Source: Acidobacteriota bacterium (lineage in GTDB: Bacteria > Acidobacteriota > Thermoanaerobaculia > Multivoradales > Multivoraceae). Taken from it: a DNA stretch of 64,000 bases. The notes beneath the pieces are model-generated. The model did no database searches. It saw only the letters and a list, made by a program, of their open reading frames with translations, and was not told where the DNA came from. The translations under genes and the position numbers were made by a program. Shown one piece after another: positions 16,635-25,100 of this stretch. The DNA lies in assembly GCA_003388555.1 (NCBI GenBank), contig QQVD01000074.1:62001-126000 (forward strand), read 5' to 3'. Numbering within the stretch: position 1 is the stretch's first letter; every line of letters begins with the position of its first letter.

Positions 16635-18083
16635 TCAGCGCACGAGGTGCCACTCGGTCTGACGGCCGGCGATGTACCAGACCCGCTCGCCGTCCCACAC
16701 CGCGTCCTGCTCGAGCTTGATCACCACGTACTGACCGCCCCACGCCTCGAGCGGGGTGCGGGTGTTGCCCTCGATCGAGAAGGCGGTGTCGGGGTAGAGC
16801 TTCCAGTCGCCGCGCGGGATCGTCGGCCCCTGGTTGTCCCACATGCCGATGGTCGGGCCGACGCCGTGACCGTGGTTGCCGATCGGGTGGGTGTAGGTGC
16901 TGCAGATCAGTCCCTCGTCGGTGCACTGCTCGCCGGTCCGCGCCAGGATCTCGTTGCCGGTGCGCCCGGTCTCGAAGTTGCCGGTGAGGATGTCCTGCCA
17001 GCGGTTGCCCTGCGCCAGCGCCTGCTGCAGCGCTCGTGGCGCCTCGGTCTCGCCGAGCTGCAGGATGTAGCCCATCTCCTGGGTGTCGGTGCACAGTCCG
17101 AGGTAGCAGACGCCGACGTCGGTATGGATCACATCGCCGCGGCGGATCACGGTGTCGCCCTCGACGCCGCAGAACGGGGACTGCAGGTCGCACTCCTGGC
17201 CGGCGCGCTGCACGTCGACCGAGGGCTGGAACCAGATCGGCAGCTCGAGCTCGGCGAAACGCTCGGCGATGTACCAGGCGACCTCGTCGGCGGTGGTGGC
17301 GCCCGGCGTGATCACCTGGTTGGAGAAGGCCTCGCGGATCACCTTGCGCGCCATGGCGACGATCTGGGGATAGATCTCGAGCTCACTCGCCGAGCGGGTC
17401 TCGAACCAGCGCACCACCAGGTCCTCCGCCGAGCGCACCCGCGAGCGCAGCTCCGGCGAGAGCACCTCCATCAGACGCTCGTGCAGGCCGTGGGTCAGCC
17501 CGTCGGCCACCGGCCAGTCGCGCGACACGTTGACCCCGATCACCTGCGGATCGCGCGCCGCAATGACCTCCGCCAGGCCCTTCCACTGCTCGTCGAGGTC
17601 GCCGCCCGACCAGGCCGACTCGTAGAGCGAGCCGAACGGGTAGCGGTTCACGGTCAGTCGCTCGACCCCTTCGCCCTCACCCTTGTCGTGGAACACCAGC
17701 ATGGTGGTGCGCCGCGCCGCATGGCTCGGCTGCGGCACCAGGGTGAAGTAGACCGGATCCTCGACGTACTCGCGGTTGAGCACCAGCCACATGTCGATGC
17801 CGGTCTCGCGCATCAGCTGGGGCAGCAGCTCGTCGAGGCGCTCGCCGAGCAGGCGGTTGAACACCGCCGGTCGCTCGCGCTGGCTGAGGATGTCGGGCAT
17901 CTGCTCGACCCAGTAGCCCTGATCGAACTCGTCGCCGGTCGTGGCGCCATGGTCCTCGCACCACGCCGGCGCCGCGGCGGCGAGCAGCAGGCAGACGGCG
18001 AGCAGGCCGTCGACCCGGGGGCGGAACGGCGGATTCGGGCGGTGGCAGGAGCGGGTCGAAGCGGTCTCGGTGGCGCGAAGCAT
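16635..18083 (-). CDS. Exported M24-family peptidase (Xaa-Pro aminopeptidase-like)
   Basis: 482 residues with an N-terminal signal segment (GLLAVCLLLAAAAPAWC). The creatinase-like N-terminal domain (MWLVLNREYVEDPVYFTL) precedes the pita-bread domain. The five metal ligands of M24 can be traced: D in IHTDVGVCYLG, D in CTDTQEMGY, H in HPIGNHGHGVG, E in FSIEGNTRTP and E in YVVIKLEQ. This supports a dinuclear-metal aminopeptidase acting outside the cytoplasm. Two extra cysteine clusters (CDLQSPFC; CYLGLC) fit disulfides in an exported enzyme. Start ATG 18083 has CAGGAG about 6 bases upstream. The open frame continues some 660 codons upstream, which I treat as a GC artefact. Confidence 0.86.
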   Translation of the reverse strand: MLRATETASTRSCHRPNPPFRPRVDGLLAVCLLLAAAAPAWCEDHGATTGDEFDQGYWVEQMPDILSQRERPAVFNRLLGERLDELLPQLMRETGIDMWLVLNREYVEDPVYFTLVPQPSHAARRTTMLVFHDKGEGEGVERLTVNRYPFGSLYESAWSGGDLDEQWKGLAEVIAARDPQVIGVNVSRDWPVADGLTHGLHERLMEVLSPELRSRVRSAEDLVVRWFETRSASELEIYPQIVAMARKVIREAFSNQVITPGATTADEVAWYIAERFAELELPIWFQPSVDVQRAGQECDLQSPFCGVEGDTVIRRGDVIHTDVGVCYLGLCTDTQEMGYILQLGETEAPRALQQALAQGNRWQDILTGNFETGRTGNEILARTGEQCTDEGLICSTYTHPIGNHGHGVGPTIGMWDNQGPTIPRGDWKLYPDTAFSIEGNTRTPLEAWGGQYVVIKLEQDAVWDGERVWYIAGRQTEWHLVR

Positions 18084-18266
18084 GGTCTCTCCTGGTACGG
18101 GCGTCGCCGGTCGTGGGCGCGGGCCGCGACGGGCCGCGGTCGCCGCTCTCGGCGTCTCATCGTGGGTCTGGCAGACGGAGACTACCCAACGCAGGGCCGG
18201 TGCTCGGACCGCGTGAGGGGTCACGCCGGCAGCCATGGCGACCGCCTGGCTGCCAGAATCGCCGCG

Positions 18267-19835
18267 ATGTACCTGCTGCCCGCATTCTCGTGGATCTCGC
18301 GCACCGCAGCGCGGATCTTCTACCGGCTCGAGATCGAAGGGTCGGCGCCGCCGGAGGGCCCTCTGCTGCTGGTGGCCAACCACCCCAACGCGCTGCTCGA
18401 CCCCGCACTGGTGGTCGCCGCGGCGCGGCGGCCGGTGCGCTTCCTCTCCAAGGCACCGCTGCTGCGGGATCGCCGCGTCGGCTGGCTGGTGCGGGCGGTG
18501 GGCTCGATCCCTGTGGTGCGCAAGATGGACGATCCCGACGCCACCGCGGAGAGCAACCAGGCGAGCTTCGCGGCCGCCCACCAGGCGCTGGCCGAGGGCG
18601 CTGCGATCGCCCTGTTTCCCGAGGGCACCAGCCACTCGGACCCCCAGCTCAAGCCACTCAAGACCGGCGCCGCCCGCATCGCACTCGGCGCTGCGGCGAG
18701 AGCACCCGCTCTGCGCATCGTGCCGGTCGGTCTCGTCTTCCGCGGCCCCGCAGGCAAGTCGACCTTCCGCGCCGAAGCGCTGGTGCTGCTGGGTGATCCG
18801 GTGGAATGGAGCGACCTCGCCGGCGTCGGCACCGAGCCCGAGGCAGTGCGCGAGCTCACCCGACGGATCGACGCTGGTCTGCGCCGGGTGACGATCAACG
18901 CCGAGCACTGGGAGGACCTGCCGCTGCTCGAGACCGGCGAAGCCGTGTGGCGGGCGCACCAGGGCTCCGCCGACGCGCGGCCCCTGCAGGACGGCGGAGA
19001 GCCTGCGACAGAGCGGCCCGCCGGGTCGCTCTCCCGGGGCCGGACCGCGCGCGACACCGAGCCCGCCCGCTGGAAGGAACGGCATCGCGTGCGCCGCCTC
19101 GGCACGGCGGCCCGACTGCTCGAACGGCTGCGGCAGGCAGAGCGAGGGAGCGAGGACGACGACTGCTCGGCTCGCGCGCCGGGTGCCGGCCAGAGGGTCG
19201 GCGGCGCCGGAGCACCGCCGTCTGCCGAGAGCGCCGGCCCGCTGCGACCGGACGGCGGCGATGGCGAGCCGCTGCTCGTCGCCCTCGAGGCTCACCACCG
19301 GTGCCTCGCGACACTCCGCCTCGACCCGCGCGATATCGCCTCGGACCCCGACCTGCGCACTGCCGTGCGCTGGAGCGCCCGCCGCATCCACCTGCTGGCG
19401 TTGCCGGCCCTCCTCGTCGCCGCTCTCGGCTGGCTCGCCTTCTGGCCTCCCTTCCGCCTCACCGGCTGGATCACCGGCCGCCTGAACGTCACCCTCGACC
19501 AGGTCTCGACCCACAAGCTGCTGATCGGCACCGTCGTCTACGGCGTCTGGCTCACCGTGCTCTCCGGCGCCGCGGCGATCGCGCCTGCGCGGGCCCATCC
19601 CGTGAGCGGCGTGGCCGCCTTCGTCCTCACCTTCGTCGCACTCGTCCTTTGCGGCCTCGGCGGTCTCGCCGTGCGCGAGCGCTGGCGGGCCTCGGCCCGC
19701 GATCTGCGCGGCTTCCTCGTGCTGCGCACCGACCGCGGCCTCGCCGACGAGCTGCGCGCCGCGCAGCAGGAGCTGGCGGAGCGGATCGACGCTCTGGTGC
19801 GAGGCGAGCGTGCCCGTCACGCCGAGACGAGCTGA
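18267..19835 (+). CDS. GPAT-like lysophospholipid acyltransferase (PlsC superfamily)
   Basis: 522 residues. The acyltransferase domain (1-220) has VANHPNALLDPALVV with an H-x5-D spacing, FLSKAPLL, the glycerolipid motif FPEGTSHSDPQLKPLKTGAA and a VPVGLVFRG segment. This form resembles the Gpt2/Sct1-type sn-glycerol-3-phosphate or dihydroxyacetone-phosphate acyltransferases more than PlsC with H-x4-D. A low-complexity hydrophilic stretch (about 250-340) leads to a C-terminal region with two pairs of membrane helices (HLLALPALLVAALGWLAFW; FVLTFVALVLCGLGGLAV). It probably acylates a glycerol-phosphate at the inner membrane. ATG 18267 lacks a strong ribosome binding site; the upstream frame is antisense to the M24 gene. 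Confidence 0.83.
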   Translation: MYLLPAFSWISRTAARIFYRLEIEGSAPPEGPLLLVANHPNALLDPALVVAAARRPVRFLSKAPLLRDRRVGWLVRAVGSIPVVRKMDDPDATAESNQASFAAAHQALAEGAAIALFPEGTSHSDPQLKPLKTGAARIALGAAARAPALRIVPVGLVFRGPAGKSTFRAEALVLLGDPVEWSDLAGVGTEPEAVRELTRRIDAGLRRVTINAEHWEDLPLLETGEAVWRAHQGSADARPLQDGGEPATERPAGSLSRGRTARDTEPARWKERHRVRRLGTAARLLERLRQAERGSEDDDCSARAPGAGQRVGGAGAPPSAESAGPLRPDGGDGEPLLVALEAHHRCLATLRLDPRDIASDPDLRTAVRWSARRIHLLALPALLVAALGWLAFWPPFRLTGWITGRLNVTLDQVSTHKLLIGTVVYGVWLTVLSGAAAIAPARAHPVSGVAAFVLTFVALVLCGLGGLAVRERWRASARDLRGFLVLRTDRGLADELRAAQQELAERIDALVRGERARHAETS

Positions 19836-19891
19836 CGCCGGTTCGTAAGGCACCCGGGCGTCGACCGCTGCGCTGCTCCTCTGCTCCTCTG

Positions 19892-20164
19892 CTACTCCGC
19901 CGTCGTCGGATCGATCACCGTGCGGACCTCGGCGACCGAGTTGGCAGGGAAGCCACCCATCTCGGCGTGCCGGCGAACCGCCGCGGCATCGGGAGCGATG
20001 TAGACGCAGTAGATCTTGTCGTCGGTCACGTAGCTGTGGATCCACTGCACCTGTGGACCGAGCTCGCGCAGCACACCACACGATTTCTGCGAGATACCGT
20101 GCAGCTCGTCGGACGAGAGCTTCCCGGCTCCCGCGATCTCACGCTCGATCACGAACTTGGGCAT
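19892..20164 (-). CDS. DUF4242 (SCO4226-like) small protein
   Basis: 90 residues, matching DUF4242/SCO4226: MPKFVIEREIAGAGKLS, WIHSYVTDDKIYCVYIAP, then RRHAEMGGFPANSVAEV and a VIDP C-terminus. The family has a ferredoxin-like fold; the Streptomyces member was reported to bind nickel. It is likely cytoplasmic and its role is not known. The start at ATG 20164 has a strong AGGAGG 8 bases upstream. It lies 48 bases after a lipoprotein gene on the same strand. Confidence 0.85.
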   Translation of the reverse strand: MPKFVIEREIAGAGKLSSDELHGISQKSCGVLRELGPQVQWIHSYVTDDKIYCVYIAPDAAAVRRHAEMGGFPANSVAEVRTVIDPTTAE

Positions 20165-20212
20165 CGAAGACTCCTCCTGTCGGTTTCTGGACCCGGCACC
20201 GAGGTGGCGGTG

Positions 20213-20764
20213 CTACTCGCCCGCCTGGTGCCGTAGGGATCCTGGCACCACTTCCATGGATTCCTCCAGCCCCGCCTCGAAAGCGAGGCTCAGGAGTCGC
20301 TGCGAACGAACGGCGTCTTCCTCCGTCCGCGCGGAACCCATCATCGTCAGCTGCTCCGCCAGCACCGTGCTCGCCAAGACCTCCTGCAGATCTGCGCCGG
20401 ATCCGACTCGCTGACGGTCGAGCCAGGCCCCGAACCGACGGCCGAGCCACCGTGCCAGCTCGGCAGTCTCCTCCTCCCGGGTCACCTCGGCGCGACGCCG
20501 AACACCTCCGGTTTGCTCGGAGCGAGAACGGTAGGCCCTCGCGAGCTCGAGCAGCTCGTCGCGGGTCTGCCTGTCGGGCGCGACGTGGTGCGCGTCGAGC
20601 AGGCGTTCGACATGTTCGGCTCGCTGTGCCCCGTAGTAGGAGACCATGAGCAGGAAAGCGCCGGTGCGGGAATGAGCAGAGTCAGGGGGGCGGACTCCCG
20701 GATCCACCGTGCAGGCGCCGAGCGACGTCAGCGCCAAGCAACCGGCCAGCAGAACCGTCCTCAT
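20213..20764 (-). CDS. Hypothetical lipoprotein
   Basis: 183 residues. The N-terminus MRTVLLAGCLALTSLGAC is a lipoprotein signal with lipobox SLGAC. The mature part is helical and charged (HVERLLDAHHVAPDRQTRDE; TEEDAVRSQRLLSLAFEAG) and is not a family I recognise. The start is ATG 20764, with GAGGGG about 6 bases upstream. The frame is open far upstream, antisense to the SDR gene, which I reject. It probably forms a small operon with the DUF4242 gene downstream. Membrane anchoring is inferred from the lipobox only. Confidence 0.7.
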   Translation of the reverse strand: MRTVLLAGCLALTSLGACTVDPGVRPPDSAHSRTGAFLLMVSYYGAQRAEHVERLLDAHHVAPDRQTRDELLELARAYRSRSEQTGGVRRRAEVTREEETAELARWLGRRFGAWLDRQRVGSGADLQEVLASTVLAEQLTMMGSARTEEDAVRSQRLLSLAFEAGLEESMEVVPGSLRHQAGE

Positions 20765-20992
20765 GACTGCCCCTCTCGTGCGTTCGGCCCTCCTCGCTGT
20801 TCGTGGGTGCGGCGCCTCTCCTGGCCTCACGCCACCCTGGCCGCACAGGATCACCGTGAGACAGCATGCCAGGCGCCGCCGATCCGCGCCACCGAGCCAC
20901 GCTCCGGGGCGACTCGCGCCCACCGCATTCGCTACGCTGCCGGGTGGGGAGGACCGGAGGGCCGCGACCCTGGCTGGGCTCGGAGACAGCGG

Positions 20993-22084
20993 ATGACGAC
21001 GAACTCGGAGGCAGCGCACGTGCCGCGGTTCCTCGCACACCGCGCCCTCGCCGACCAGGTCGCCCTGGTGGCCGGGGCGACGCGCGGCGCCGGCCGCGGC
21101 ATCGCCCGGGTGCTGGGCCAGGCCGGCGCCACCGTCTACTGCAGCGGTCGCTCCGGCGAAGGGGTCGCCGCGACGCCGGGCCGTCCCGAAACGATCGAGG
21201 AGACGGCGCGGTCGATCGAAGCCGACGGAGGCCGGGCGGTCGCGGTGCGCGTCGAGCACACCGACGAGGAGCAGGTGCGGGACCTGGTCGAGCGCATCCG
21301 CACCGAACAGGGTCGTCTCGACGTCGTCGTCAACTCGATCTGGGGCGGCGACGCGATCACCGAGTGGGGCAGGCGCTTCTGGGAGATCGACGTCGCGGTG
21401 GCGCGCACCCTGCTGGAGCGCGCGGTGCTCTCCCACCTGATCACCAGCCGCCACGCCGCCGCACTGATGGTCGAGCAGGATCGCGGCCTCATCGTCGAGG
21501 TCACCGACGGGCACGAGCCCGGCTACCGCGGCCAGATCGTCTACGACCTGGTCAAGGCCGCCAACATACGCCTCGGCTACGCCATGGCCTGGGACCTTGC
21601 GCAGACGGGAGTCACCGCACTCACCGTGACTCCGGGCTTCCTGCGCTCGGAGGCGATGCTCGAGCATCTCGGCGTCGACGAGGCGAGCTGGCGCGACGCG
21701 ATCGCGAAGGACCCCTTCTTCGCCGAGTCCGAGACCCCGCAGTACGTCGGCCGCGCCGTCGCCGCCGTTGCCGCCGACCCCGACCGCCGTCGGCTCGCGG
21801 GTGCCGTGTTCAACGCCGGCGAGCTGGCGGCGCGCTACGGCTTCACCGACGTCGACGGCCGCACGCCGCGCTTCTTCGAGCTCCTCGAGGAGACCACACG
21901 CGAGCTCGCCGCCCGCCCCGGGCCGCTCGACGAGCACGAGCGCTTCCTGGTCCTGGCGCGCTACCGCCAGGTGCACCTGAATCCCGCCCGGCGCGAGGAG
22001 GCGGAGCGTCTGTGGCGTTGCCTCCGGCTCGAGGATGCCGGTGTTGGTGTCGGGCTGTTGCCGGCGAGCCTCGGTCCGGAGTGA
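20993..22084 (+). CDS. Short-chain dehydrogenase/reductase with C-terminal extension
   Basis: 363 residues. The Rossmann start is VALVAGATRGAGRGIARVLG with the SDR glycine pattern, followed by VVNSIWGG in place of the usual NNAG. The catalytic Y-D-L-V-K motif (QIVYDLVKAANIRLGYAMAW) is present, and TPGFLRSEAM follows. The usual serine position is occupied by EVTDGHEPGY, where a Thr or Asp replaces the expected Ser. About 90 residues beyond the standard SDR core (from roughly 270) form a charged helical C-terminus. Start ATG 20993 is weakly supported (a GGAG is 8 bases away). Substrate unknown. Confidence 0.83.
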   Translation: MTTNSEAAHVPRFLAHRALADQVALVAGATRGAGRGIARVLGQAGATVYCSGRSGEGVAATPGRPETIEETARSIEADGGRAVAVRVEHTDEEQVRDLVERIRTEQGRLDVVVNSIWGGDAITEWGRRFWEIDVAVARTLLERAVLSHLITSRHAAALMVEQDRGLIVEVTDGHEPGYRGQIVYDLVKAANIRLGYAMAWDLAQTGVTALTVTPGFLRSEAMLEHLGVDEASWRDAIAKDPFFAESETPQYVGRAVAAVAADPDRRRLAGAVFNAGELAARYGFTDVDGRTPRFFELLEETTRELAARPGPLDEHERFLVLARYRQVHLNPARREEAERLWRCLRLEDAGVGVGLLPASLGPE

Positions 22085-22197
22085 ACCGCCGAGGTGAGCG
22101 GAAGCCATCGACAGCGAGCTTCTTTCCGGTGTCCCAAAGACCTGGAGTCGAGCTGCCGACGCCTCGGACCGCACCGCTCCGACCGATCCAACCTTCG

Positions 22198-25100
22198 TCA
22201 GGGAAAGCTCGCCGACCAGGCGCCCACGTCCCCGGACTCGAAGCCGTCGGCGAAGATCTCCGGGCCTGAGGGAGGAAGTCGGAAGATCAGCTCCGTCTCG
22301 TCATTGACCAGCACGACCTGACCGAATGCCACCGGATCGCAGGGCTCCGGACAGACGTCGTCTGGCCACACGACCGTGCGATAGCCAGGCGCCTCCGCGG
22401 TGAAGAGGTAGTGCCCCTGTGGCACGTTGGACCAGGAGAACGCGCCGTCCGCCGCCGTGGAGATCTGATTCAACGGCTCCCCGCTGGTGCTCCAGGCCCT
22501 GACCGTCGCCGTCAGTGGAGTCGGCGTCAGACCATCGTCGGTCACCGAACCGGCGACCGGTTCGGCGCGCGAAAGGAGGAAGTCGGCCGCGACACCCTCG
22601 CCGAGCTCGCCGACCAGGGCTGTCCCGGCCGTCGGATCGCAGGCAGGAAAGGCATTCCAGCAGAAGAGGTTCTCGAAGGCCTCGTTCGTGTAGTCCACCG
22701 AATCGGTGGTCACGTAGTACTCGCCCGCCTTCGGCATCTCGATGGCGTAGCCCGTGGCGGTGAAGCTGGAGTTGTTCTCCGCTGTCGCGAGCCGCGTACC
22801 GTCGGAGCTCCAGACCGAAACCACCGCGACCTCCGAGGCGAGGAAGTCGAGGAGCGAGCCCGAGATCCGGAAGCCGTCCTCGAGCAGGAGGTCGACGTCC
22901 TGCAGAGCAACCTCGAAATCGAGCTCGATCGGGGTTCCCAGCAGCGGGTCGCAGCTCGGGTTGAGCTCGTTCCTGCAGGGAGCTTCGTCGAAGAGCTGAT
23001 CGGCCAACTCGCCGCCGTCGACGCGCAGGAAGTAGGTACCCGGGTACAGGTTCTGGAAATCGAACGGCTCGGGCTCGGTGAAGAGGGAGTACCGAATCTC
23101 CTCTCCGAGAGAGTCGAACAGTTGGACTCTCTGCGAAGAGGACTGAATGGCGCTCTCGTCGAAGTCGATCGAGCCCGAGACGCGGCCGAGTCTGGGGTGG
23201 CGGAAGTCGAAGCCTTCGTACGTCTCGTTGTACTCCAGTTCCAGGAGCTGGCCCGAGAGAGGGTCGCATTCGTAGGGTACCGGTCCCTCGCGACACTCCT
23301 CTCCCAGCCAGACGACGTCTGCGTAGCCGTAGGTGCCAGTAGAGGTCAGGTGGTAGGAGCCCGGAGCCGCACGAAGCAACCAGGTCTCGCCGCTCGTGTA
23401 CTGGTCGGCGACGACAGCGCCCTGTTCGTTCCAGAGCCTGATGTACCCCGAGTACTGCATCGGGTTGCCGACCAGATCGGTGCGATTACCGATGATCACC
23501 GGCAGGGCGTCGAGGTGGACATCGAAGGAGAGAACCTGGTTGATCGTTGCCTCGACAGGATCGCCCTCGACCCGAGGATCGCAGGCCGGGTTCACTGCGA
23601 AGTCGCACGGAACGTCGTCCCAGAACTCGAGAGCGTGGTCACGCGCGCTGAACGCGAGATGGTAGGTCCCGGGACGGACACGGATATCCACCGTGTTGCC
23701 ACTCCTACCAAGGATCAGGCCGCTCGGGTCCCAGACGTCGGCATCGCCCCTCAGAGAGGCGCCGTCCGAGTCGAAGAACCGCACCCGAAGTGAAGGGAAC
23801 GCGTCGAGCTCGATGTCCGCGTTCTCCACCTGGTTGATCGACAACGGGAGTGGTGTACCGTCCTCGGGATCGCAGACCAGCGTGTCGGGATCACAGGGTA
23901 TGCCGTCGTAGAGCTGACTGAAGTGGTAGGCGTTCGTCGCGGCGAGGCGATGTTCTCCCTCGGCCTGCGCGAACAGCTCGTAGGAACCGGCACTCGAGGC
24001 AAACCAGCTGGCCACCAGCAGACCGGACGCTTCCCACAGATCGACTGTCGCACCAAGGGGGCCGTCGATCCCGCTCGAGACGACTCCGCGAACCGAAGGC
24101 AGTCGGTCGAGCAGGAAGTCGATGCCTGGTGTCGTCTGATCGGCGACGACGGCGACCGGAGTCCCCTGCTCCACTGAACAACCGGCGGGCGGGTTGCCAG
24201 CACACGGGATCTCCGAGTAGAGCTCCGCCAGGTGGCCGAAGGGAGTGGCGAGCACCCGATAGACACCGGGCTCGAGACCGCCGAAGCTGTACTGGCCGGT
24301 GAGATGCGAGGCTGACGTCGTCCGCGACAGCGAGCCGTTCGAGTCGTAGAGCCGCACGCTGCCGCCGGCGGGGCCGCCGCCGAAGGCCGAAGAGACGATT
24401 CCCGAGAGGCCTCCGGTACCCGAGGCGCTCTCGAGCCAGACCTCGATCGCCTTGATCTCGCCCGGCTCGACCTGCAGCGGGGTGCCGGTGGTCAAGTCGC
24501 ATCCGAGAGGGCAGGCCAGGCCGTCGTACAACTGTGTCGTGTAACCGTACTCGAGGGTCTGCACGAAGTAGATCCCTTGCTCGAGCGGTGCGGTGATCAA
24601 CACGCCTTGCGGGTCGGCATAGTAGAGGCCCTGCGATACGCCGGCTGAGGAGACCACCGCCGATCGGCCCGTGAGCGGAGCGCCGGTGGCAGCATCGCGG
24701 ATGGTGACTTGGATCCGGCCCCGCAGCGACGGCTGGAAGTCGATACCGTCTACCGTCACTCCGTCCTCGAACACGATCGGCGTCGCGGTGGTGACATCCG
24801 GACATGTCGGAACGCAGTCGATGCCGTCGTACAGCTCTGCGTAGAAAGCGCCGTCGTCTGCCAATCGCGCGTAATATCCCCCGCCGTCCAGGTCGTCGAG
24901 TCGATAGCGCCCGTCGGGCCCGGTCACCGCCGAGGTCACGAAGGCTCCGCCCTGGGCGAAGAGCTCGACGCGTTTGCCCTCCAACACGAAGCCGTCGGCG
25001 TCGGTGACAGTGCCTTCGATCGACGCCAGGACGGGGAGCACGAAGTCGACGCCTGCTGCGATCGATCCGATGTCGGCTGCGACCGCCGTGCCGTCGGCAG

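Noticed and set aside
16647-18266. Upstream extension of the acyltransferase frame
   Set aside because: It is antisense to the M24 peptidase gene and not protein-like; the family N-terminus begins at 18267.
18084-20081. 660-codon upstream extension of the M24 peptidase frame
   Set aside because: It is antisense to the acyltransferase gene, has no protein-family features, and a signal peptide with a good ribosome binding site marks the start at 18083.
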